NCBI RefSeq assembly: GCF_963082655.1
Contig: NC_081554.1
Coordinates: forward strand, 52,144,750 to 52,208,749
Origin: Stomoxys calcitrans
Taxonomy: Eukaryota > Arthropoda > Insecta > Diptera > Muscidae
DNA length: 64,000 nt
Direction: 5' to 3'
A program made the position numbers and the translations under genes. The notes below the pieces were generated by a model. That model was not told where the DNA came from. It worked only from the letters and a program-made list of their open reading frames with translations, and searched no databases. Below are positions 52,575 to 62,752 of this stretch, piece by piece (positions within the stretch are counted from its first letter, which is position 1; every line of letters begins with the position of its first letter).

Positions 52575-53232
52575 ATTGTTTAAGCCGGGTATACAGCTGG
52601 ATCTGAAAAGATGGATCAGCAGGGGAACTCCTACACCTACAAGAGAGCCATTAGCAAAAGTTGGGGATTTAGACCGTGTGTCATGCATTGGGTATATACT
52701 GCAGTTGTCAAACCTATTATGCTATATGGTTGTTGTTGTTGTTGTAGCAGTGTGTTTTACACCGAGACGGCAGCCCTTGCCGATGGAGGATTCCATCGGG
52801 TCAATCCGGTACGTACAACCGGCTGCCATGGGATTGATTATGCTATATGGTGTTGTGGTCTGGTGGACGGCGCTTCAAAAATCCACCTACTGCACAATAC
52901 TTAACCGGATCCAAAAGATGGCTCGTTTGTGCATCACAGCCGCACTGAGGACGACACCAACTGATGCACTGGATTTAATGATACATCTTATGCCTCTGGA
53001 CATTATGGCTACACAAATTGCAGCGAGCACTGCCGTGAGGTTGAGGGAGCTTCTCATTGGTCATGTGGTGGCTACGGACACTGTGTTATTCTTGATACAA
53101 TATCCGATGTTCCAGGCAGTGTGGATTACACCCTACACAAGCCGCTTTCAGAACAATTTCAGAGAAGCACAGCGACCCCTTGTAACAGTTATTGGCCCCT
53201 GGCATCGATGGTTTTATGCTGCACTTTAAATA
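52575..53232 (+). mobile_element. R1-like LINE RT C-terminal fragment, split by a SINE-B
   Basis: Text YKRAISKSWGFRPCVMHWVY, then KPIMLYG, is interrupted by the SINE and resumes MLYGVVVWWTALQKSTY, RIQKMARLCITAALRTTP and [20 protein letters not shown]. Removing one target duplication restores the frame across the insertion. Confidence 0.85.
52731..52836 (-). mobile_element. SINE-B copy 6, with perfect 15-bp target duplication
   Basis: Flanked by ATTATGCTATATGGT at 52716-52730 and 52837-52851. Pairing segments: GGCAGCC 52769-52775 with GGCTGCC 52821-52827, CCGATGG 52780-52786 with CCATCGG 52793-52799, CCGGT 52806-52810 with ACCGG 52818-52822 (the last overlaps the closing stem by two bases). 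The (TTG)n end is the retroposon tail read backwards. Confidence 0.95.
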
Positions 53233-53339
53233 AAAAAAAACCTACTAAAAATTGAGGTTAGCCTATCAACCTACCAAGAGAATAAAAACCTACCAATTTT
53301 GGTAGGAACATACCTACTCTCTCTCTCTTTTACTTTACT

Positions 53340-53910
53340 TTAATTGGCTACGACAGAATATTTGTTCCACTAGCCGAACGTAGAGTAGCGCTCCAAGCGT
53401 CTCGATCTTCTGCTCTCATTCTAAAATCTCTGACACCAAATTTCGAGGTGTCTCCCACAACTTGATCTTTCCATCGGGCTTTTGGTTTTTCCGGTTTGCG
53501 TGTACCACCGTGTTTGCCTTCAAGAGACTCCTTTGCTGGAACTTCTTCATCCATTCTAACAACATGACCTAGCCAACGCAGCCGTTGTATTTTGATGCGT
53601 GTAACTCGTGGTTCATACGTCGCCTATATTCTCTGTTAACGCAAACTGGTCCATATATTTTACGAAGAATCTTTCTCTCAAATACTCCAAGCACTGCCTT
53701 ATCTGTTTTCACAAGTACCCATTCTTTAGAACCATATAACAGCACGGGTAGTATCAGAGTCTGGTATAGTATAATCTTCGTCTGTCGAGAGGTGGCCTTG
53801 TTTCTAAACTGCTTACTTAGTCCAAAGAAGCATCTGTTTGCCAGTATTATTCTTCGCTTAATCTCAAAACTGGTGTCATTCGTCTCGGTTACGGCCAACC
53901 TCATGTACTG
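53340..53910 (-). mobile_element. RTE-like LINE C-terminal RT fragment
   Basis: The minus strand shows RTIILANRCFFGLSKQ-like text (RRIILANRCFFGLSKQF), TLILPVLLYGSKEWVL, then FERKILRKIYGPV, RRMNHEL and a downstream RPKARWKDQV-like piece (KPKARWKDQVVGD). This is the conserved end of RTE/BovB-type polyproteins. A frame break separates the halves near 53565. Confidence 0.75.
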
Positions 53911-54985
53911 TATTATTGCAGATGGTTTTGTGTCGCTTCTACTTGTGTATCGGCCTATAATTTTCTAGCACAACCGTCCGTCCAACTGGCCACAAATTTC
54001 TGTGTAATTGTTTATTACAATAGGCATGTGTATTTGTTGTTTTTTACGTAATGTGACTTTATTTTCTATTAAAGAGTTATGGTAAATTTTTATCATAATG
54101 TTCTTCTTTTTTACTCATAAAGTGTTGTAGTTGGTTGGTTTTGTTTTATTTTATTTATTTAATTTATAATTATTTAATATTATTATTATTATTATCGTTT
54201 TTCTTGATTTCTCCGTTCTTCTGTTATATAGAGAAGAGCGAGTTGTTGTTGTTCTTCTTGTTCTGGTTGTAGTTTAACTGTGTTGTTGTTCTTTACTCGG
54301 ATTTCTAAATTTCATGCTTGCTTGATCTTCCTCATCATATAATTTTCTGTTAAATGGATTTCATGGGGTTTCCTCTTTATTAGCATGCTTTCATTCTTTT
54401 AATTAAATTTAAATTTTAAATATTTGTTTATTTATAATTATCAGCATAATAATAAATTTTTCAAATCTCTCGTTGGAAATTTTATTTTCTAAAAAGAAAA
54501 GAAAATAAAAGCGAATTAAGATTTATTTATTTGATGCACTCGAGGCGTATTTAATAAGATGGCCGCATTAATACAGCTGATTGAACTTCATATGTCAATT
54601 CATTTTTGAATTCGCTTTATATAAAAATATAAACTTCAAAATAAATATTTTATACAATAAATTGATTTCTGTGTTTGCTGCTGTTATGGTTCTTAAACTA
54701 AGGTTATATAATGGTACTCGTCTAACAGGGAACTTGGATTCATTGTGTCGCCCCCGAAAAAGATTCAATAAGCGCTGAAGAACACAGACGACATTTATGG
54801 CAACAAAATGCCAGACATTAGGATGAAGAAGATAAGGAGCCAAAATGCATGACAATAATGGGGGCCAGGCGGGCTGCAGTAGTTCCCAGTCTATCATTTC
54901 AAGTCGCTGTTGTAGTGAAGAATGTCGAAAAGACTAATTTAGACTGGAAAAAAGGTCCTCGTTGAACCATAACCCTGCACCTACT
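53911..54985. other. AT-rich stretch, nothing recognised
   Basis: Very AT-rich with short TAT and GTT microsatellites (for example (TAT)n near 54180). No gene. Confidence 0.5.
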
Positions 54986-54990
54986 CCCAC

Positions 54991-55093
54991 CAATCCCATG
55001 GCCGCCGGTTGTACGTACCGGATTGATCCGATGGATTCCTTCATCGGCCAGGGCTGCCGCCTCAGTGTACAACACACTGCTACAACAACAACA
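54991..55093 (+). mobile_element. SINE-B copy 7, with 12-bp target duplication
   Basis: Starts CAATCCCATGGCCGCCGG, ends (CAA)n. Flanked by ACCTACTCCCAC at 54979-54990 and 55094-55105. Confidence 0.92.
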
Positions 55094-55105
55094 ACCTACT
55101 CCCAC

Positions 55106-56100
55106 AATTTCAAATAGTGCCATATTAGATACTCAACCGTCTATAATGCGCAAGTCCACCATGTCCAGCCCAGCGTGAGGTCAAAGTCCTGAAATTGCAA
55201 TTTCTTGTCAGGACCCCTGAACACACCAGGTTACCTCATGTTGGTGAATAGCACCAACTTTATCTTTCGGGGATTAACGTCTAGCCCATTGGCCAATCAT
55301 GGCAGCATACCATATGCTGTCATGATTGGCCAGGTCATTTTCATTTCAAATGATCTGAAAATCCCACAAATAACCAAAAGCCTGAAAAAGGGATACAAAA
55401 ACCGTCCTTGTGGTAATTGAGCTCTAGTCACAAAAATCCTATTTAAGTACTTTGCATTTGGAACGCTAATTATCCTGCCCATTAACATCGTATGAACTCA
55501 ATTCAGGAGAGAACCTCATGTCCAACACACCAAAGAGTCATGCATTTGACACATGTGATGTGTGGTCACTGGTTATAATCGAGACACACGTGTATGAAGT
55601 TGGAATCAGTCCCAGCCCAATTGAAATTGAACCAGAACTACCCTGGTCTACAGTGGAAGTTTAAAGGCATTCACTTTTGGTAGCTATTTTACCGCTACAA
55701 TAAACTAGTGAAAACTATTTAAACCTGCCATCTTGGTGGTTTTGTGGGTAAAGCCTATGGGGCCGTTAGGGATTATGAAAAATTTTAAATTACTCTTTCT
55801 TGCTTGACACTCCAAAATTAAAAAAAAAAACTTCTTTCTTCTTGCTATGATTGGTCGAAGCTAATTTGCCGAAAACTTTAAATGTCACAGCGAAACGAAT
55901 TTTCTTAGCCCTGTTTACAAATTTTGACATATCAAATTCCCAAAAAAGATGCTTTGTTGTAGCAATGCGCCGATGCGGCCATCTTATAAATACGCCTTGG
56001 TTGCACTACTTTTAAATTTTCTATATTTCTATCTCTCTCTCTCTCTCTCTCTCTCTGGTGGTCAATAGAGCATCACATATATTAACTGACCTACAAAAAG
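55106..56100. other. Stretch downstream of Rab5
   Basis: No gene recognised. A (CT)n run lies at 56032-56056. Part of it is the Rab5 3'UTR. Confidence 0.5.
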
Positions 56101-56103
56101 ACA

Positions 56104-59100
56104 TCACTTGCAGCAATTGGTCGTCTGTCGGTTATTTTCGTTTTCATTTAGCCTTCTACCGGCACCAGCTCCTTGATTATTGGCTCCGTCATTTTTAGGT
56201 AGTTTCTTGGCTACAAAAGAAAAAAAAACACCAATATTTAATTTTTTGTTGGATACACATTTTAATGTTAATTAACTCACCTATGGCCAAGAAAATGTCA
56301 TTTACATTCATGCCGGTTTTTGCTGATGTCTCCATGAATAACAAACCATTTTCTTCGGCGTACTGTTTAGCTTCCTCGTATTCCACAGTACGAATATTTG
56401 ATAGATCTGCTTTATTACCAGCCAAGGCAATAACAATGTTAGGAGAGGCCTTAAAACGAGAGCACAAACAGATTTTTAATTTTAAGTGGCAATTGGTTAT
56501 CTTAAAGTTTTTGAGTTATTTTAAAAGCGAGGCCGCATGCGAATGAGCTACCATTAGCATCAAAACCAAATATTTCAACATCAGCACGCCAGCATCTATA
56601 CAAACCACCTTAGCACGTGATTACTATGAGCACCACACAAGTTGGAATTTTAAAGGTGACACTACCTCGATGCACAATCTGGTGTGTTCTGTGATTTACT
56701 TTCACTTTTCCCCTCAAATCAATTTGTTATTATCACCCAAACAAAAAGTCCAAATGAATTATTTGTTGTAAGATCCTTTTTTGGTTTTATCTAAGAAACT
56801 TTATAAACGTAATAGGTTAGGTCTAAGTGGCAGTCTGCCACCAGACTCACTTTGACGTCTTCGTCCATTGTGATACCACAGGATAAAAAGGGGGAAGATG
56901 CCTTCTAGTTCCTACCCAATAACTTGCGAAAGTTCACATCCGCTAAATCAGACAGGTTCTCAAACAGGAACAGAAAAAGGAAGATGCCTTCTAGTCCTAC
57001 CCAATAATTTGCGAATGTTCACATCCTCTAAATCAGACAGGTTCTCAAAGAAATGAGAACCTAAAGTGGAACTCCTTCTGACTGCTAGTGCGGGACACAG
57101 ACTGAAGGTGTTCTATAGTCACTTCTTCTTCGATGTCCTCACAGCTTCTGCAAAAGTCGTTGCTGGTAACCTTCAGTCTTTTAGCATGTTTTCCTATTAG
57201 ACAGTGACCTGTCATGACGGACACAATGACTGCGACATCTGTTCTAGCCAATGACAGCAAAGCGGTAGACCTCTTCAAGTCTAAATTAGGGCACATAGTT
57301 TTGGTATGTACACAGCCTCCTCTTTGTGACCATTTTTCATTCGTTGTCCTTCGGGCCTGGTCCGGAAAACTTTGCCTTCATGTCGCTAGTAGCATACTCC
57401 CTGGAATGTATAGGGTAGTTCCTAGTCTCTCAAGCTCGTCCGCTGAATTTTGAACTGTTCAGCCATCTCGTTGAGAGATCTGGGACAGTTGATGGCGGTT
57501 GTTGTGTTCAGAAAAACGTTCTCCAGGGATTTAATACCTGCCTGACTGTTTGATACAATTTTTTTTGCCAATCGTCGTTATGACATTATATTTAAGGCAT
57601 TCCACCACTCCCTTAATTGCAAGTATCTCCGCTTGGTACACACTGCAGTGGTCGGGTAACCTTTTCGATATGACCAGTTCTAGATCTTTAGAATACATAC
57701 CAAAGCCCACCTGGTCGTCTAGTTTGGAACCATCCGTATAGAAGTCTATGTAAGTTCTGTTACCAGGGATATCGTACAACCAATCTTTCTATCATGAATA
57801 GTGGTACAGTACTTTTTATGAAAAAGCGGCTTAGGTAGGGTAGGTAGAATGCTCCCTTAACCTCACAGCAGTGGTCGCTGCAATTTGCCTTGCCATAATG
57901 TCCAGAGGCATAAGATGTAGCATTAAATTCAGTACATCAGATGGTGTCGTCGTCAGTGCGGCTGTGATGCCCAACAAACCATCCATCGGATCCGGTTGAC
58001 CATATAGCACGCCAACACGTCCCTCCAGCCAGGCCTGAAAGGCTGGGTCGCGAATTATCTGTGTGGTCGCCAGTCATTTGTGGGATTTAGGGGTAGGAAG
58101 TCGAAGCACCGTACAGTGAGACAGGGAGTTCCCCAAGGTGGGATGATAACTCAGGCACTGTTTAACCTCTACCTATCCTCCATTCCACCCCCTCCAGACG
58201 ATTGTACAATCATGGACGATTGTACGATCATGGCATCAGGCCTCCCACCCATTGTTCACATCTGCGATAGATTGAACGTCTACCTCAATGAACTGTGATG
58301 GTCGATGGAGAAATGATTCCGACCATCAAGTGTCCCAAAATACTTGGCGTCACATTTGACAGCTCTTACACATTCTCCCCACATGCCACAGCAATTTGCG
58401 ACAAAGTCAAAAGTAGAAACCAGGACCTCAAGTCACTTGCTGGCAGCACCACTTGGGGTCAATCCCATGGCAGCCGGTTGTACGCACCGGATTGACCCGA
58501 TGGAATCCTCATCGGCAAGGGCTGCCGCCACAGTGTACGTGCTCGTCTTTTTTCGTCATGGGAGAGGCACATCCCGGAGTGCCTTCTCCGCACGCTTCTG
58601 GTCTGTGCCGGGATTGAAAAGAACCCCGGACTCTGGTTCTGTTCGGTTTGCCAGAACCGCCTTCATCATCGGTCGGTGTCGGTGAGGTGTAACCGGTGCA
58701 TGGAGTGGGTAAATTTCCGATCTTGCTCTGGCCAAACTTCACTACGGGAGTATAGTCATACTGGCTATGTCGCAAGGTGATGTGCGAACATGGCCAGCAG
58801 TGGGTCACAAGCGTCGTCGTCGTCGCCTTCGGCGTCCTCGTCGTCGGACTAATTTACGCAACGGCAGCATCCTAGCCCTAATATTGCCAGGCCAGTGCCG
58901 GGAAGTGTATCGTTCTTGGAGTTAAACTGCATCGGACTGCGTGGCAGGATCAATGAGATCGTGGATTTTATGAGTCGGAAGAGCATATTGGTTGCAGCGA
59001 TCCAGGAGACAAAGTTGACCAACACCTGCAGCTTGCACAGTTGTCACGGTTACAATGTGCTACGTAAGGATCGCTCAAGGAATGGATGTGGGGGATTGGC

Positions 59101-62058
59101 CTTCGTTATACACCATTCCGTGCAGTATAGACCTATCTCGCCTGCGCTTGACGCCTACATGGAACGTATGAGGATAGCAGTCAGGTCTGGTACTATCGAG
59201 ATAGAGATATACAACGTGTATATACCGCCGGTTGTTAGCTGGGTCCCGATTAATGGGCAGGCTTACAACCCCGACATAAGTGGGTTGCTATCTGGCCATA
59301 ATCGTCTGGTTCTGGGGATTTTAATGCGCATCACACGTCATGGCATTCTCCCCTAGGTAACGGCCAGCGTGGAATAGCTTTGGCAGAGCAGATAGATAGC
59401 TCCACGTTTTGCACGGTGAATGAGGATGCCCCCACTAGGATTACGAGGAGGTGCAGCAGCTCGCCAGACATCTCAATTGCATCCCCTGATCTCCTGAGTG
59501 ACGTATCCTGACAAGCCGTCATCTCTTTGGGGTCAGACCACCTCCCCTTAATTCTCACCATCGACCGACCACCCGACTTCATAACCTCTGAGCGCCGGAC
59601 GTTTATCAATTATAAGAAGGCCGATTGGACTGGCTTCAGAGAGTATACCAATCGCCGCTTCAGTGAACTGCCACGGTAAATGGCTACGGGTAAATGTAGT
59701 CCTTGGAGAACGACCGCCTCCCTGAAGAAATTGATCTCCTTCAGCAAATCAGTGTGGTTCTGGCTCAATTACGTTCCGGCAGATGCAGCCGCCTCAACTC
59801 CTACAGAGCAAAAATTAATGCCGATGTGCAAAATGTATGTCCCGATTGCAACCAGGGACCGGACGATACACGTCACCTGTTTAACTGCCCAGCCAGACCC
59901 ACTCGCCTCAGACCCAGATCCCTGTGGACGCACCCCATCTTAGTCGCAGAGTTTCTGGGTCTTGCCACTCAACAGAACCAAGCAGACGAAAGATAGAACA
60001 CAACAAACTGCTTCAACAACAACATGAACGTCATAAGCTTTACAGCACCAAACTAACAGCTCGAAGTATAAGCAAGTTCCAACCCAGGCTCAGTTGCCAG
60101 TTAGCAGTGGTTAGCGTTCATATCTCTCGTCAAACCACCGATAGAGGTAGCCTTCAGTATACACCATATCCCATGGCAACCGGTTATACGTACCCGGATT
60201 GACCCGATGGAGCCCTTCATCGGCAAGGGCTGCCGCCCCAGTGTACAACACACTGTTACCACAACAACCAGACCCGAAATGGTTTGCAGGACATTTTTGC
60301 AAATAGTTTGTAGGATTCAGTGAGAGATAAGTCTAATTGGTGTATTCTGAAGAAACTACCAATCGATGATGCGCCCAAGCTGTTGGTCCTGGACCGGAAT
60401 ATCGATGTTGTTGCTGCTCAACATCGGATTAAAGTTTCCTGAATCTGTCCACATAATTGCAGAAATATTGCAGAAATATGGATAATGGGTTGGGTCTCTT
60501 ACACTGGACTATATACAAAGCGAAATTCTTGCCGAAGGCATTCGATACGATCGATCGATTTCTTTAATGACATTATCGACCACTCTCATTAATGACCTTA
60601 TCGAGTCTAGTCTCCCAAACTGAAAGAAGACGTGAATTGTTGTTGTTGTAACCCCATTTGCATGTGGAGGTAGCAAGGTAGGTGGTAGGTGAGCAAGCTC
60701 GTTCCGGTCCAAAGGACGGGAACATGGTGACCAATGGCAATTAAAAGGCGCCAATAACTCGCCTTGTCATTTCGAGCAATCAGTATTTGTGCAAGAGGCG
60801 GTACCGATCGGCCTCTTACTGAGACTCTCCGCTCGATACATTTTGAACTATATGTGTGGTCGACAGCCATATGTAGAGTATAGAAGAAGTGGAAGTGGAG
60901 GCCCTGTTGATTTAAACAGGCAGTTCCCCAGGGTAGAGTTGTCTTACCGAGCCTGTTTAAGCGCTACATGAAAATAATTTGTATCACGTGCGGATGACTA
61001 TTTAATCTTGGCGCGGGGCAATAGCTCGTTGACCTTTTTGAAGTTTTCAGGAGTATTAACCTGAAAATCTTCTATGCCAAATCATCGGTTACAATATCTA
61101 GAAGAGAAGTTCCATTGAGCCCAATATCGAATTACGAACACACGATCTAGGCAGTGACTCTCAACAGCCTTTTTTTTTTCTTCGTTAGGACCTGCAACTG
61201 CAAGCTGCGATAAAGCCACAACCAGGAACAAGCAACTAAGTCGCTAGCCGGCAACACTTGGGGCGTGGACAAAGAAACTTTTCTGTTGGCACATTCATTT
61301 GAGGGGGAGTTGATTGAGCGCAAAAACAAAATTCCAAAAATATATATCAAATTAAAATGCCCAACAATTTCTGCGCAGTTCATGTTGGTATCAATGAACT
61401 TTGGGATTACAGTCACACAATACAAATTATGAATTCTGTTAATATAGCTGATAAATATGGTGGTTTGTGTAGCATGAAAAGCCTTCAAGCTGTACTGTAC
61501 ACATAAAGCAATGTCTATATGATGATAACCTAATAAAAATTTAAAACTCTGCCGCCAAAGAGTTAAAATGTTCATCTTGTATAAGAACAGAGAGGGTTAC
61601 TCACTTGTTTATGCAGTTCCTTAACCCAGGTTTTTGCACGTTGAAAACTGTCTTGATTTTGTATGTCATATACAACAATGGCGGCCTGCGCACCTCTGTA
61701 ATACATGGGGGCTAAGCTGTGATATCTATGAAATAAGAGATGGTTGTAAATATTTTATACAAAATTTTGCTGTAGGGGTAAACACTTACCTTTCTTGCCC
61801 TGCCGTATCCCATATTTCAAATTTCACCACAGTATCTTCTATACATATGGTCTGTGTAAGGAATGCCGCTCCTATCGTACTCTCTTGGTATTCATGAAAT
61901 TGTCCTTTAACAAAACGTAAAACAAGCGATGATTTTCCGACGGCCGACTCGCCCAATAGAACCAATTTAAACTGACACGATTTACTTTGAGATGTGCCAT
62001 TAGGACGTTGAGCTGTACCACCACCAGCAGAGCCACCAGAACGTGGTGTTGTTGCCAT
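56104..62058 (-). CDS. Rab5: Small GTPase Rab5
   Basis: Exons 62058-61790, 61725-61605, 56449-56281, 56210-56104; phases agree, 221 residues (Drosophila about 219). Rab5 controls early-endosome fusion and endocytic sorting. All G motifs are present: GESAVGKS (36-43), switch I STIGAAF with Thr61, DTAGQE (84-89), NKAD (142-145), TSAKT (171-175). The RabF-like [14 protein letters not shown] follows switch II, and the C-terminus ends in CCK with two prenylatable Cys. The second coding intron (56450-61604, 5.2 kb) is packed with LINE and SINE-B fragments, while the coding exons are intact. Only the start codon proximal exon is seen; 5'UTR exons are likely further right. Confidence 0.97.
56813..58008 (-). 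mobile_element. R1-like LINE, 3' part, in a Rab5 intron
   Basis: Minus strand: RT end ([20 protein letters not shown] near 57930), RNase H with [10 protein letters not shown] and [10 protein letters not shown] (57740-57590), C-terminal [13 protein letters not shown] and [16 protein letters not shown] (57200-57110), then a 3' end at ACCTAACCT (about 56813). A ~85-bp piece of the 3' region is tandemly duplicated (about 56885-57055). Confidence 0.8.
58008..58459 (+). mobile_element. Jockey-like LINE RT fragment, in a Rab5 intron
   Basis: Reads [38 protein letters not shown], then the catalytic region, altered to [15 protein letters not shown] (a duplication where YADD is expected), and [20 protein letters not shown]. 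It abuts the opposite-strand LINE at about 58008 and is followed immediately by a SINE-B head. Confidence 0.8.
58460..58538 (+). mobile_element. SINE-B copy 8, 3' truncated
   Basis: Starts CAATCCCATGGCAGCCGG, stops at GCCACAGTGTAC with no (CAA)n tail; LINE sequence follows. Confidence 0.85.
58540..60028 (+). mobile_element. Jockey-like LINE with endonuclease and 3' end, RT deleted
   Basis: Cys-rich [11 protein letters not shown] (about 58692) lies upstream of an apurinic-type endonuclease (58900-59340: [42 protein letters not shown]; the GDFNAHH site near 59315 is frame-shifted). At about 59690 it jumps to the C-terminal region (CPDC-x7-HLF-x-[19 protein letters not shown]) and ends AACAAACTGCTTCAACAACA at about 60020. 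The RT core is missing. Confidence 0.8.
60165..60269 (+). mobile_element. SINE-B copy 9
   Basis: ATATCCCATGGCAACCGG to CACACTGTTACCACAACAACC; pairing segments kept. No clear target duplication. Confidence 0.85.
60637..60890 (-). mobile_element. Family-C retroposon copy, reversed
   Basis: On the minus strand: CGGAGAGTCTCAGTAAGAGG, AAGGCGAGTTATTGGCGCC, GAACGAGCTTGCTCACC, CTCCACATGCAAATGGGG, TTACAACAACAACAA. It shares its end structure and tail with the 27.3-kb copy. Confidence 0.7.
60890..61290 (+). mobile_element. LINE RT scraps in a Rab5 intron
   Basis: [15 protein letters not shown] at about 60917 is a decayed RT motif. [11 protein letters not shown] and a [13 protein letters not shown] end near 61207-61280 is a Jockey thumb piece. 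Not functional. Confidence 0.5.
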
Positions 62059-62750
62059 AGTTTTTGTCCTTTCTTTTTAAAGGAGCTTGTTTTTCTAAGT
62101 CTATTACGACAATGGAAAACTTCTTTCCTTTTTTCTTAACTCTTTATTGATTTCGATCTGTCTCTATCTGTGGGTATTTGATTAAAATTACTCGACCTAT
62201 TCTGCAGTAGTAAGTGAGTAGCGAGAGCGATATAGAAATGGGGGGGAAGAAGAGTGAGTAAGAGTTAAGATTGAAAGTATGCAGATACACGCCTACAGTC
62301 TAAGGTGGACAAAATTAAAGCAGAAATATATAAGCAAAAAATGTGAATGTTATGAAATAATGCTGGCGTGGTAAGTATTCCTTAAAGGACGGTTAATCAC
62401 ACTTTTCTGTTAAAATATATTTGGTGAACGAATCTGGAAGAGAAGAAAAAAAATATATTGCGTATTATAATCTGCTAAATATGAAATGTTGTTTACATGG
62501 TTAAAGTTCAAACAAAAAGCTCCGTGCAAATAAATGTACAAACTCGGTTTTGGTATAGCCTTATTTCAGAGCACAGACTCATTTAATTTGTTAAAGTCTT
62601 ATTAATGCCGAGATAAAAAAAGGCAGAATATCAATCGATAAAGGTTAATAGAATTCGACCCGTCAGATTTCAACGTCATGAGAACGAGAAAACAAATCAA
62701 TCACGTTGCGCAAGATGGAAGAGATTTTCAAGTTTGTTAGATTTAAATTA
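62059..62750. other. Rab5 upstream region
   Basis: Presumed Rab5 5'UTR/intron on the minus strand. No repeats or genes recognised. Confidence 0.45.
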
Positions 62751-62752
62751 TA

